NCBI GenBank assembly: GCA_002189035.1
Contig: NEEC01000013.1
Location: 558,001 to 622,000 of the forward strand
DNA from: Utricularia gibba
Lineage: Eukaryota; Streptophyta; Magnoliopsida; Lamiales; Lentibulariaceae
Length of the DNA: 64,000 bases
Direction: 5' to 3'
Below are positions 1 through 12,149 of this stretch, one piece after another. The position numbers were made by a program, and so were the translations under genes. How positions within the stretch are numbered: the stretch's first letter is position 1; the number at the start of each line of letters is the position of its first letter. The notes beneath the pieces are model-generated. The model did no database searches and was not told the DNA's origin. It saw only the letters and a list, made by a program, of their open reading frames with translations.

Positions 1-19
1 GCTCCTATAAGTAGCTATT

Positions 20-1610
20 TGATAAACGGAAATTTTAGCAATGTCGTTGCAAATAAAGAAAATCTCCGTATCAAATAAATTTATAAGCCCTAATCTATAC
101 AAAATACAAATTTAGAAAACTTGTATAGTGGATTTCGAGGTTGATCACAAAGAGCTTGTGCTTGTCATGTATTTCAGCAAATGCAGAATTCAAAATAACG
201 GTAAATCTTAGTCTAAGCTCAGACCAACAATGGTAAACAAGTTCGGTAAACAAGATCAGTAAATACTATCAGGTCTCACCGCTAAATGTAACAAGTACTG
301 ATTCTAACTCAAAGTAATACCCAGGTCATTCATCACTCTTTTGGCTAAATTAGTCCCCAATATCATCACCAACATTGCAATTAGGTCTATCCGCATACAA
401 GACATATAGAACTAGGTCTACCCAGTTCTACTAGTTCTACCCCGGACTAACACCTATTGCTCCCGTCTTGATTTGTGGGTTTACCTCTAAATCAAGCATC
501 TAAGTTGTGAAGTTACTTATTCCCCTTCTTAGGTAGACACCCATGGATTGATAGAAACAAGAGCTAAGGCACAATGATGAATTTTATTATGAATCCTAGA
601 TCCACACCACCATACTTTATCTTAAGACATCCAAAGGGTTCTAGTCACTCATATTTGGAAGGTAAAAAGCAATGACATTAACATTAAACAACGAAAATGT
701 TAAGAACATCGTGCAAAAAGTTGGTTGCAGAAACTAAAAACATAAACAAACGAAAATAAAGTAGTAAGAGTTCTGGTTTCAATCTACTACTGTTCACAGG
801 CCGGAACAGTAGCACTGGACTGGGTCTTAATCTCCTTCTTTCATGCTGGAGGTTCTTCGGTATTCTTCGTGTTCGAGTTGGGGGAGAGACCCCCTTGTGT
901 GTGTGTCGCAAACTGCTGGTCATCCCTCTTGCAACTCTCTATCCTCCATTTTTTGCTCTGTCTCGCACTTCCCAAAGCAGGTACAATCTCTGACAAATCT
1001 GCTGCTCCTGGCCCTAACTTGCAGACTACTGCCGCGACAATGTACTCATTGCTCCCTGCAGCGTGGTGACTTGCATGAAATCTAGAATTCTTCCTTGATT
1101 CTCGGGTTGATGCTAGACTCAAAAATCAGGTTAGACATGGGATGGGCTAAATCAAAGGATTTAGCCCACTAACACAACATAAATCATATTTTTCCTAATC
1201 AAATGAAAATATTTAAAACTGTAAAATTAACAACTAAAAATCATTAAAATTTTAGTATAGAAAGTAAGAAAATTTGTGTGCTATCATACTACGCTATAAC
1301 GACACCAAACTTGTCCCCAAGTCCTACCCAAGACTAGCAGGAAACCGGTTACTTCAGTATCAGTAATGAACATAAACAACTGAAAGTTATTTCCGGTGCA
1401 TGTGCTACAAAAGTGCAAGTGTGCATGTCATTTCATCACTCAAATGTGCATGAATAGATTCCTCTTGATAAGCGATTTCGAAGATCATATCTTATAGAAT
1501 TGATCCCTTCAAAGTCACTTAAGGTCATGGTTGCCAACCCATTTTTTTTCTTCTTTTTTTTTCTTTTCCTTTCTTTTTTTTGGGCAGTGAAGGGGCAGCT
1601 TGTTCTAGAC
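20..1610 (-). mobile_element. Athila-type LTR, long variant, inverted copy
   Basis: Read on the minus strand this ends in CGTTTATCA, the same terminus as the shorter LTRs at 6257, 37633 and 60214. It is an inverted, diverged copy of 28050-29684, with shared blocks such as TTCTATAAGATATGATCTTCG. The TG/CA-type end is at position 20; the other end near 1610 is set only by where similarity stops. No coding content. The minus-strand ORF at 841-1122 lies inside the repeat and is not a gene. Confidence 0.7.
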
Positions 1611-1639
1611 TAATCGGGGCATAATTTAATTGTCCTTTT

Positions 1640-2090
1640 CTTTATCAGAGTGTTGGCTAAGCACTCACACATTATAACACCAGTCGATCTCAAGGAATTG
1701 AGTTTTGCAAAAAGTGTTTTGCATTAAACTTTTACAAATTGTCATAGATTTGTAAAAGAGAGTTTTTGAAATACAGAAATAAAAGACATAATACAAGTAA
1801 TGAATCTTGATTAAGGGTAGTTTTTGGGAAATGGATTCCATTCCCTTGAACGATTAACAGGACAAGAGGATTGACGTCAGTTGCCCTCATAACCAAATTT
1901 TGTGCATGTGTCCAACTGTTGCCAATGACCAGTGATGGGTATGAGGTCACCACTTGTCCATGGTCGCGGTATCTCGGTCACAAAGAATTCACTATCTCCC
2001 TCAAACCAATAGGGTTGGAGATGGTGCTCCTTGTTGGGTTTCTCGTAGACATCGTATGTTATAAAAGCAGTGGAATTTAAAATTTTTTGA
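1640..2090 (+). mobile_element. Fragment of the LTR-like family seen whole at 49041-50401
   Basis: Shares the block running from a GTCGA-containing start through 'TGCATGTGTCCAACTGTTGCC' and 'GAGGTCACCACTTGTCC' with 45183-46270 and 49041-50401. It is truncated at both ends, with no target duplication seen. Confidence 0.55.
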
Positions 2091-3430
2091 GAAACCCCAA
2101 TTGCAGATCTTGAAATACGGTATACGTCAGATTAAGGGATGCAGAAAATACATTTCAGAGGACTCCATTGTTAACCAACCGCCAATAGTAGACGGTCTCT
2201 ATGGTATCCACATGTGAAGCACTCTGTCGATAACCTTTTCAAGGCTGCTGAATGTTGGTCGAATTCCTCAGATGCTGGTATAGAAAATCGCCCCTTGTGA
2301 ATTAGTCTCAAAGAGCACGAAGATGATGGAAGCGGATCTATAGATCTAAATCTTTTGATAGATATATGGTAACATATCGAATCATATCTCCGTAAAGATC
2401 TTATCCTGTGGAGATATGTATATGTTCCAAATCTTATCTATATCAGATCTTTTATTTTAAGTTTAATCAATATTAATCTCAAAATAACTCTCTATTTAAT
2501 TTATCTACTTTACCAATTACATCTCATGTAATTGTGTCATTCTATTTTATATCGATGAATGACTCCACTATTGTGTGTGACCCTATAGGCTTCTTCAATC
2601 AAGGGCGTAATAATGGATTTATTAATTAATTTTTAATTAATCAAATCCATCATTATCGATTATGAGTGATGTCTAACAACATATCATGATCCCCAAGATT
2701 CAAGAATAATCAGGTGAACTGATTGAGTCTTTCCATTACCAGTCACTATGCAATGAACAATTTTCATCATACTTATATCTCATTCGATACTAGAACATGG
2801 GTGTGTGTCTTTCTGATGTATCGAACTTATAATTGCATTCAAGCACTAACATGCAATGACCTACTCAAACAATTCGAGTGTCATTACCCTAGGCCCAGGA
2901 CTTACTGTTAGGGTTTGATGCAATTACTTGAGATATGATTTCATCGCTAACATGAGTAATGAATCTTTTATTGATCAATCATTTATCTCCAACCTTAAGG
3001 AGTCATATACCTACTCATCCATACTAAGCAAGGCATGGTTAGGCTGTCATTAATAATGAGCGAAAATGTGAGTTTCAGATCAAGATAACTTTGTTGACCT
3101 CAAGTCTAAGCTTACTTGCACGGCTGTCATATTCGAGATCTTGCTACTGACACTTGGTTAGCTTCCCATAGTAGAATCTCAAAGATGAGTCATCCAATGA
3201 ATCGATTCTCTAATCGACATCCACACATAGGTTCTAGTAATCTCATTACATCAATTGTGAGAACTCAATGTGTGCCAGCCTATCAATATTTGTGATATCC
3301 TCATTTCACAAACACTCTAGCCAATGAATTTTTAATTTGAATATAAATGCTTGAAGAATCTCACATGTGCCAATCTTGGATGCCCACTACTTTATGTCAA
3401 GCATACTTGAGGCAACTATTTATGGAGTTT
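2091..3430. other. No gene seen; probable old LTR-like sequence
   Basis: No open frame with recognisable content. It holds short direct repeats built on AGATCTTATC-type words (2330-2460) and the hairpin at 2610-2656. The sequence style resembles a degenerate LTR, but I found no terminal motif or partner copy. Confidence 0.35.
2610..2656. repeat. AT-rich inverted repeat (hairpin)
   Basis: An arm reading AATAATGGATTT...TTAATTAA is followed, after a short T-rich loop, by the near-complement TTAATTAA...AAATCCATCATT. The stem is about 20 bp with a bulge. No function can be assigned. Confidence 0.6.
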
Positions 3431-6256
3431 TAACTACTAGACAGTATGATATTAAGGAATTGAAAGGAAAAGAAAAGAAGGATTGTAATCATGTGGGGTA
3501 GGTAAGAGGGGTGGCACACCTCTATTGATTTCATCAAGCCAAAGCAGTAAAAGAGCCTCTTGATCTTGGTTTCTAAGGTTTTCAGATTGAAATTATGATG
3601 GTTAAAGGGGTACAACAATGCACATAAATCTAATAGACTCTTGATATGTTAAATGTTATTGTTTATTCTTCATATTTCCTAGTGAGCCTTTATTCTGAAT
3701 GATTAAATAACTGCTCTACATGGCCCTCTTGATTCTACGTATTGCATTCAGTGCCTTGATCACTAATTATTCTAGAAAATGAATGGGAAACCTAAGATTA
3801 AATGTTGTGATGTACATTGGGGAATGGATCTTACTTACAGCCATTTTAGTGCCTCTTTTTTGTGGTCCTAGGCTGGTCCTTAAGAGTGGAGTTCACTTCT
3901 CAATTGGCCCTTCTATTTCAAGGGTGTCAATGTGAGTCCGTTAAATGTTGAGTCTATGTAGGGAATCATGTCATCTAAACTAAACATATTATCCAAACCA
4001 TGTTTTACTATGTTGACTTTATTTTTGTTTCACTGTATCCTATGTGATATCCATTAAATTGTTTCCAATTTCCCTATGAGTTTACGTTAATAGAATATTA
4101 GGACCTTATGTTCATTCTTTGGAAACATGGTATGAAGGCCTAAGTTCATAAGGTGTGAATTAGGACCTTGACATGGGTTGCATTGTTTTTTCCTTGATGA
4201 TGATTTTCTAACCTTTTTTTTTTATCCTTGTATAATTTTTTTGATAGTCTATATTCATGAAAGAACAAAATATGCCAGTTTGCATAAAAAAAAAAAAAAA
4301 ATCTTGAATACACTAATCTGACAATGTTGAGCATGTTGATATCTCATGAAAACATTAGGTCAAAATGTATGCTCGCGAAAGTAAAAATGGCTATAACAAA
4401 ATTCATGCATTTTAAGTATCATAGAAAACAGCCCATACATGTAGGAATATTTAAAGATATTTATTATATAATGTTTTCTTTTTTTTAGGAAGAAAGATAA
4501 TTTCAACATATCAAAAAGTAAAGTTGCATTTTGATCCTTGAATCTATGGGATATTATAGGAAAATTGTAGTGGAAGTCAACATTCACAAGTAGGTCATTG
4601 CTCATATTTTGAAAATTTTAGTTTGAGTTTTTATTCTTTTATCTGGATAACTAGATATGTGAAAATGCTTTATGAAGGCAAAAAAACCCAAAGAATCCAC
4701 AATCAAAATTAGAGGAAGATTCTAATTTTGTGTCCAAAAGTAGTTGAAGTTATTTTTTAGATTATATCTTACTTAGTGTAACTCAAAAAGTCACAAATTC
4801 CACTACAAGAAGGGGCGACAAATATGGTGTATATCCCTAATAATACACTGACTTCTTCTTACAACTGGTTACTCAAAAAGTCGCAGTTGCAAAAATTGAA
4901 GATTTTGTGCATGGACTTAGTGTTGTTAACACTCTACAAGACAAATGAAATTAAAAAGTTGTTTTTATTTTATTGAACAATGCACAAATATGTTTGGTTT
5001 TGGATGCTTGTTGATAATACCTATTTGATATTTTTTTTATTATTCAAGTAAATTATGATCATCTATTATAGTTAATATATTCAATACAAAATAAATATCA
5101 GTAAAAAAAAATCTTAAAAGAAAGTTATTGAACATCAAAGTGGATATCAGTTTTTATAATAAAAATCATGTGGGTATAAAATATCATAAAATTCTTATGG
5201 GGACCGTTTAAATATATAATAAGGACAAATGGTTTGATATCCAACAACTATTATAATAGTGGGTATGTGGTGTAATTTTGAAAGATATTGGTATGTTGAG
5301 CAAATAAAGTATAAAATAAGGATATGAAACATAATTTATCTGCAAGGAACTAAGTTGTAGAGGTTAGGATCAGATTTGAAAAAAATATAGGTTATCATAA
5401 GTGGTGAAATGAATCTTGTGGTGTGATTGATTTTATAATTCTACATGATGAGAGATGGTGTTATAATGGTTACCAAATATAACTATTCTATACTAATACC
5501 CCAAACTTGCATAAATGAGTTAATTCTTAAGATTTACATATACACACATGAGCGAAATTTTTAAGATCTAAAACCACTTTTTATATTATTTTTAAAACCA
5601 TTTTTTGGTTTTTTAGTAAATTCTTTTCGAGTTATTATACACTTTTTATGAAGACTATCTTTATTTATTATATGGATATATTTATACACTTATAGAATTA
5701 CCATCATCCTTACTTGCATCAAATTCTCTTCAATCCATTTCTTGACACTAATCTATCATTATTCAATTAAACACGTGTCAAATTCACACCATATCACTAA
5801 TCTATCATCCTTACCTATTAGAAAATTAGACTTCAATTATTTTACAAAATTCATAATATTTTGTTTTACTAAATTTCAATAGTTTTTATTACTTTTGTAG
5901 AGAGCGTGTGATCTTACCATATTAGTATCTTCTCAATTGATGATGACTATCTTTATTTCTTCCTTAATAATATACATTCTATCATTTTATATGAAATTAA
6001 TGATCTTTTTATGTTTTTAAACTTCTCTTGCAACAGCTCTACAATTTTGTAATTATTAATTTAGGGTTAGTTACTTTACCTATCTCAAAGTATACACATC
6101 AAGGAAGCATATTTGACTTTTTTGAATCACTTTAGGCATCAAATTATGGAGATTCTTATAAAGAGCATTCATTTTGGTGTAATATTCCATAAACTGCATG
6201 CCATCACTCAGACTAAAACTATTGATTTCAAATTGTGTATTATTCCATAGACTATT
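3431..6256. other. No gene seen, AT-rich intergenic
   Basis: Only short open frames without domain similarity. The single structural item is a possible CACTA-type terminus at 4801. Confidence 0.5.
4801..4935 (+). mobile_element. Possible CACTA (En/Spm) transposon terminus
   Basis: CACTACAAGAAGGGGCGACA matches the usual plant CACTA terminal repeat start (CACTACAAGAAA), and a GTCGCA-containing repeat-like stretch follows. No reverse-complement partner (TTCTTGTAGTG) was found in the window, so this is a fragment at most. Confidence 0.35.
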
Positions 6257-6938
6257 TGATAACACATTTTTTTTGAGTAATTGAATACAAAGAAATGACT
6301 CATATTGTGTTACAAAACTTAATCTTTACTGGCTAGTTCTATATTTTTGCGCATAGTACCGTAGTTGTATTTGTTTTAGTCTTAGTTGGGACTAAATCAA
6401 CTAAATCTACGATTTAGTCCCAACCTTACTTCTAATAGTTTTCTTTGAGCAATGCAGCATATGTCGGCAACATGAGGGGTAGAGGATGAGGGAGTAATGA
6501 AACCCACATTAACAACCCTAATTAGAGGTAGACCAAAGATTAAGGGAAAAACAAGAGTCCGGGTAGACTTAGACTTTGTTTGTTTGTTAGTTGTTTTATT
6601 TATAGTTTGTGGGAGTGTGTTTAATGATAAGCATACATACCCTAAGAGTCCTAAGACATCATCCATTTCATCTTAGAAACAATCGAGTTCAGAAGTTTAT
6701 TACTTTTCTTTACTGTATTTTATCGTAATTTTGCCTTAGTCCTAGTTAAGACCAAATCTATCAACGTAACACTGATTTCATACATTGACTCTTACATAGC
6801 AAGCATCTACCTACTTGTGTTCGACCCTAGTCCACTATGTTCATATTTTTCATTTGATTTGATGTAAATTAGATTTATAAATTTCATTTCATAGGAAAAT
6901 TTGTAAATTAACGACATTGCATAATTTTTCATTTATCA
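6257..6938 (+). mobile_element. Solo LTR, Athila-type short variant, with perfect target duplication
   Basis: Begins TGATAACACATTTT and ends ATTTATCA, the family's TG...CA ends. The 5 bp to the left (6252-6256) and the 5 bp to the right (6939-6943) are both CTATT, a perfect target-site duplication. No internal region is present, so this is a solo LTR left by recombination between two LTRs. Other copies start at 27137, 37633 and 60214. It contains the TTAGTCTTAGTTGGGACTAAATC / GATTTAGTCCCAACC hairpin shared by the family. Confidence 0.92.
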
Positions 6939-7590
6939 CTATTATTTAACAATCCATAGCATACCTTCAAAGTTTTTCATAAATCTCGAAAATCTATGTA
7001 ATAAATGTCTCCGAATCCTTAGAAATGTCCCTAGATGAAGTACAATTTATCTTTTACCTTCGGGAGACAATTGGACTCCTCTTCTCCACTCAAAGTAATG
7101 ATGGTTTGAAGTTCACTTATCTACCTTGCATTTAAATGGTAAAATATGCTTATATCAAGATTATTCATCCAATACAAGGAATCTACTATAAGCACAATAC
7201 TTCTATCATTCTATTTCCAACATCGAATTCATTGTTCATCACCAACTAGAATCTATGAGTCATATAATCAACACACTTTCTTGAAGCTAGAAGCACAACA
7301 TTTACCACAACATCAATTCACAATTGTCCATGTTTATTGAATCATGTGCAAATTCTAGGATGAAAAAAATGACTACCATGAAGAAGAAAAGGAAATTTGA
7401 TTATATTGTCATTGATAATAGGAAGATTTGACATTTGGTACTCTAATCTAATTAATAAAGAAAAAATAAAGTAAAGTAAATAATGCCTATATATATGACT
7501 AGTGAAAGGCCAAACTAGTTTCTTGAAGATCTCAAACACACTTATGAGATCTATATACCAAAGGATAGTAGTTCATCTTAAATTGCATCA
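6939..7590. other. No gene seen
   Basis: AT-rich, with short open frames only and no recognisable repeat. Confidence 0.4.
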
Positions 7591-9229
7591 TTTTTTTTTT
7601 AGTTTCAGCAATATGTAAACATCTTTGAAGAAACTGTGCATCTATTTTTAATTCATCTCGGTTTCATATTCCACGTGTAATGGCATATCAAACGAAATAT
7701 TTCTTTGATCTTACCTCTTATTTTCATTAAAATGTAAAAATGATTAAAGTTCTCATCACCCTTTATAAGCCACTAGTTTAAATTGTTGACAATATATGTT
7801 TGTGATAGAAAATATATTTCCTATATTTTTATATTTTTTATTTAAATTAATATTGTAGGATATTCAATTAGTTCTAGTTTTTATTATAATTGTTTGTATA
7901 ATAACGACTCAAAAGAAGACTATCATCTATTATTTTACAAGAGAAAAAGAGAAGATAATAAGGAAAATATTATAATCATTTACATGGCTTCTAATATCCT
8001 TGATGTGTGTTCAAAGTAGCAAACATCAAATCTAACATTTGAATAAGAAATAAATGGATAATATGAATTGAAGTATGAAGGAATATAATCTTAAGAAGAA
8101 ATTTAGGATTGCAACCTCTAATATGGAAGTATCTGAGTAATGAAAGACATGATGTTTATAAAGCATACTCTTCTCAAAAAACCATCAAAGGCATTTTTAT
8201 TATTCATGGTTTAGCAAGTTATTTTTCTAGGATGGAATATTGAGAAAATAAATATAGTGTATGTTGCCTTTTTGTTATTTTTTTACTAAATAAAAGAATT
8301 AAATTGATAATGATGTCTTCACAATTCATAGCTTTTAAAATTGGAAAAAGTGAATAATGGAAAAATTATTATTTTCTTACTCATATAGGAACTAATCCTT
8401 GTTGACAACATAATAATGCACTAAAATCTTGTTGTGCATTGTCGGATTTGTTGAATAATGAATACCGGATATGGAGAATTAGAAGATGATTGAAATAATC
8501 TTAAGTTGCAATATCATGATTGGTATGATTAGATATCTACAAGACTTCATTTGATAAGAAAGGATTCAATTGAAACTTAAGTTTGTGATATTTTGTTTTG
8601 GATGTATCCCAAATTGCTATGTTGTAAAAGATAGACATTCTAATAGAATTTTATCATTTTATGGTTGAAACAAATTGACATTGTATGTTCAATTTGATTG
8701 ATCTCTATTATAATTACTTGTGATACTTCCAACTATTACAACTTGTTTCAACATCAAATTTCTGTACTGAAAGCAAATAAAATAAGATTACGAAATAAGG
8801 TGGAAAATGGTTTTTTGTTAATTGTACTCTCGTGAATATTGAAGGTGAACTTATAAAGAAATACACATATGATAATATCATCAATGACTTCAAAATGTTC
8901 ATGATTGCTGAAAGAAGTTGCAAAACTTTTCATGATTCATCTATGTATTGATGAAACCAAAGGGATATAGTTCAGAATCTCTATTTTCTGATTGAAGTAT
9001 GATGAGATAATTATAAAAATAAATCTCTTTTCAATCTCTCGCACTTATATCTATTTCAATGTTGGATAGCAAAAATCTATCAATTCTACTCTTTTTTGTT
9101 TAAAAAATATATACGATTTCAAATTTCTTCTTTGTAGATGTAGATCTTTTAGTCTCTAGGAAACTCCTCATGGTTTACATCACTTATATTTCCCCCAATT
9201 TGAATTCATAAAAACCATAAGCATATATA
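7590..9229 (-). mobile_element. Degenerate L1-type LINE, left of the hAT insertion
   Basis: Around 7610-7800 the plus strand parallels the LINE pre-RT segment at 31080-31290. At about 8950-9010 the minus strand reads LIILQSENRDSE, matching LIILRLENRDFG of the LINE at 31.57 kb. It has many stops and no complete domain. The hAT element begins immediately to the right, and the LINE-like sequence seems to resume at 17249. Confidence 0.5.
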
Positions 9230-9237
9230 GTTTTCCC

Positions 9238-9255
9238 TAGAGGTGGATTCGGTTC
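9238..9255 (+). repeat. hAT left terminal inverted repeat
   Basis: TAGAGGTGGATTCGGTTC, exactly complementary to 17223-17240. Preceded by the 8-bp target duplication GTTTTCCC. Confidence 0.95.
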
Positions 9256-9450
9256 CGAACCGTACGGTTTCGTTTCCAAACCGAAAGGTTCCAACGAACC
9301 GTCGGTTCCAAAACCGTGGTTCACTGTAGACAACGGTTCCGGTTTCGGTTCGAAACCGTACGGACGAAACCTTGAACCGAACCGAAACCGGAACCGTACG
9401 GACGGTTTTGGTTCAGAACCGGAACCGAACCATAACTGGAACCGATCGGT
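9250..9450. repeat. hAT left subterminal palindrome zone
   Basis: Dense repeats of GGTTCCGAACCG, AACCGTACGG and CGGTTCC in both orientations, GC-rich against an AT-rich background. hAT transposases are known to bind short subterminal repeats, so a transposase-binding role is inferred. The matching zone at the other end is 17045-17222. Confidence 0.85.
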
Positions 9451-9470
9451 TACTGTTTATAGGTGTTTTC

Positions 9471-9502
9471 GGACACCCATATGAATCATTGTGGGTGTCT
9501 GG
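9471..9502. repeat. Hairpin of the hAT-internal family, first copy
   Basis: Arms GGACACCC and GGGTGTCTGG separated by about 14 bases. It belongs to the family clustered at 13164-13860 and 16755-16970. Confidence 0.75.
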
Positions 9503-10002
9503 CAGTGAAATTTATAATAATAATTATTTTTTTATATTTAAATATTATCAAACAATATATTTAATAATATTAATTTTTGTATTTAACTAGATATATTATG
9601 TAATCTACTATATTAATTTATAAAAAGCTATAACTTAAATTAATTGATAGACTATCTCAATAAAATATAATTAAAATCAATATAATTTATGACTTAAATA
9701 AATGAAATAAATAATGAAATTATTAGTATTTGAATGTATATTTGATAAAATTAAATTTTTTAAAACAAATACAACAAGATTACAAATTATATAAAATGAA
9801 TAGAATTATTATTTATATATTTATTTTTTTAAAATGAAGATGTTTATATAGTTGTTTTATATAATCTTTTGTAAGTATTGTGTATTTTTCAAATTAAAAT
9901 AAAACAACATCTATTTCATATATTTTGGAAACAAAATATTAGAAGGATTAAATACATTGCATTTTCAAAATTAACATCACATATTTCACATCTCTTAATA
10001 AT

Positions 10003-10222
10003 CGTTAAGGGTGTCCAGGCTCCAGAGAAGATCCAGGCACCCTCAATAACGGATCAGAGTGTCTGGACAACCTCTAACCATAATCCTAATTTTAAAGTGC
10101 GTGCTGTCTTCGTTAAGAGTGTCCAGACTCTAGAGAAGATCTCAGGCACCCTGAATAATGGATCAGAGTGCCTGGACGACCTCGAACGACATTCCTTATT
10201 CTGAGGCTCACGCTGCCAAGGC
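10003..10222 (+). repeat. Tandem duplication of about 108 bp inside the hAT element
   Basis: Unit 1 (10003-10110) and unit 2 (from 10111) both start CGTTAAG-GTGTCCAG and share 'GATCAGAGTG-CTGGAC'. Each contains GGTGTCCAG and CAGGCACCC words of the hairpin family. The overlapping plus-strand open frame at 9878-10204 is a by-product of the repeat. Confidence 0.8.
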
Positions 10223-10430
10223 ATTAGAGGCACCCTTAGAAATCATTATATATCTCCCAAATGAATTTAAAGGATCACTATTCACTAGAGCATATTTCAC
10301 ACGATGCATATGGGAATTCAACGAATGTAACACTAACAACAACATAATTGTCGACTAGAAAAAAAGTCATCAACAAAAATATTTCAACTACAACATAAGT
10401 GTTCAAAATAACTAATATTAGAGGCTTCCT

Positions 10431-11294
10431 TTAACAATCTTGTAGGCATGCATAATACTCCCATAAGGCATGTCCCTCACGTATGGGAGGCTGTCCTATT
10501 TGGTTCTCATTAACATAACTTGGAACATCATGAGTATATCGTAATCCTTCAAGGAAAGTCCGCATCTCACCATCAACATTTAATGATGCATCATCCCTAT
10601 TAGTATGCGAATAGGGACTTGGAAAAACAGCATTATTTTCCTGAAAAATTAATGGTTAGTTTTGATGTATAACCAAGTGTATGGTAGAGTAGAAAAGCTA
10701 AAATGACTTACCGGATTTTTCATTGACTTGTGAGGCGAATCATCAATCAATAAGGTGTTGTGACAGCCATATCTTGAGTTTAATCCATTGTTGACATCCC
10801 ATACACGACTCAACTCCTTCATATAGACTGTGTTGCTAGGATTGCTGTGAACACGTACACCCGTATTCGTAGTCATCGTTTGATCCCAAACAAAAATGAG
10901 TTTATCAAATAATGAAGGTGGAAAGACCCATTTAGTGATTGCTTGTAGGTGCTCCCTACAAAATAAATCAATTGCAAGAATTGGCACCATTCTAAATACC
11001 AACCAAAAAAAAAAGTAACATACGTACCCACCACGGGATGACCATAAGGCTACATCAAAATTATCTATACACCCTAATAAAGTCACGAGCATATGGACGT
11101 AGAAAGACTGCATAAATTACACTAAATAAGTGTTGTTTTAATACCTGATCGGCCATATATAATTTTATTTGGAGGATTTGTGACCTTGACGGTCCAGCCC
11201 TATACACGATGTCTGCGAGCACACCATTGACATCCAAGATTATCAGCTTTCGTTGAGGCTCAGAGGCACTCAAAGAGGGTCCGGTATTGCCCAA
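10431..11294 (-). pseudogene. Captured FCP1-like (HAD family) phosphatase fragment
   Basis: The minus strand shows the catalytic core of an FCP1/CTD-phosphatase-like HAD protein: KLIILDVNGVLAD (nucleophile Asp; the second Asp is Asn, as I recall in some plant FCP1-like proteins), RPYARDF, DNFDVALWSSR, KLIFVWDQT, then LLIDDSPHK near the end of the third segment and TFLEGL in the last. Likely exons run 11294-11145, 11107-11028, 10955-10712 and 10640-10431 (stop TAA). The introns 10956-11027 and 10641-10711 have GT...AG ends and normal small plant size, so the fragment was taken from genomic DNA rather than from mRNA. The gap 11108-11144 also has GT...AG ends but is only 37 bp. Family-like residues before and after DNFDVALW lie in different frames, so there is at least one frameshift. 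The N-terminus is truncated near 11294. It lies inside the hAT element, transcribed in the same direction as the transposase. Such enzymes dephosphorylate Ser/Thr on protein targets; no function is expected from this copy. Confidence 0.8.
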
Positions 11295-11625
11295 TGGCTC
11301 TCATACCAATCCAACTTAGAGTGAAGCTCTTCATTTTCCTTTGTTATAAATTCAAGTCTCTCATCTACATCATTGAGACCACGTGTGAGCTCGTCCCCTT
11401 CAACATCATTACTTTCTTGTGTCCTCTCATTCTTAGACAAATCTTCATTCTTTTGGGATACTCTAGGATTCTTCAATACACTACACTAATAACGTTTTGT
11501 CCCCGGTGCATCCACAAATTATGGTAAAATGTCAATAAAACTCTTTTGCATACTGGAGAAAAGGAGTATAAGATCTTGTACATCCCTCTTGTGCAAGGTA
11601 TCAAATCCTACAATAAAAAAAGATT
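11295..11625 (-). pseudogene. Charged coiled-coil-like coding remnant upstream of the FCP1-like exons
   Basis: The minus strand reads an acidic, Glu/Lys-rich stretch including RLEFITKENEELHSKL (11300-11470), and further upstream KRDVQDLILL followed by SMQKSFIDILP and a stop (11530-11620). No family is recognised. It may be the 3' exons of the same captured gene as 12150-12680, or a bridge into the FCP1-like exons. The frame breaks twice, so it is not a working gene. Confidence 0.4.
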
Positions 11626-11630
11626 AATTA

Positions 11631-12145
11631 ACAATAGATTCAACAAAAATATTCAATAAAAATATTAAATATGAGTTATTTCGACAAGTCTAAACTAAAA
11701 AGCAATAAATTAAATACACATATTCAAAAAGAGTATTGAAAAAAAATATTCAATAACACTAAACTGTATAAATATATACTCAATAAGAAAAGATTAAAAA
11801 ATATTCAATAAAAATATTCAATAATGATAGATTGAATAAAAATAGATAGAAAAGTATTCAATAAGAATAATTGAATAAAAATACATTGAAAAAAAAATCT
11901 CTAAAAAATAATGAATAAGAACAGAATAAAAAAATTAACAAACAAATTTAATTAGATTAGATCGAATAAAAGTAAAATCTGAAAAATTTTCAATAAAAAC
12001 AAGATTTAATAAGATTAACTTCACTAAAAATATTTAATAACAATAGAATTAATAAAAGTAGATTAAAAAACGTTCAATTATAATACATTCAATAAAAACC
12101 TTCAATACAAATATTCATTAAAAATATTCCATATTTTTATTCATA
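11631..12145. repeat. AT-rich degenerate repeat of TTCAATAAAAATA words
   Basis: About 500 bp in which AATAAAAATATTCAATAA-like words recur at irregular spacing, almost free of G and C. It lies between two minus-strand coding remnants and may be an expanded intron. No open frame. Confidence 0.7.
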
Positions 12146-12149
12146 TTTC

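Noticed and set aside
9240-9430. GGTTCGAA-type words as tRNA T-loops
   Set aside because: They recur many times as palindromes in both hAT ends and lack any tRNA context.
11108-11144. 37-bp GT...AG interval in the FCP1-like fragment as a functional intron
   Set aside because: Shorter than plant introns can normally be, and splicing it gives a frame without the family-like RPYARDF residues; more likely a deleted intron or chance.
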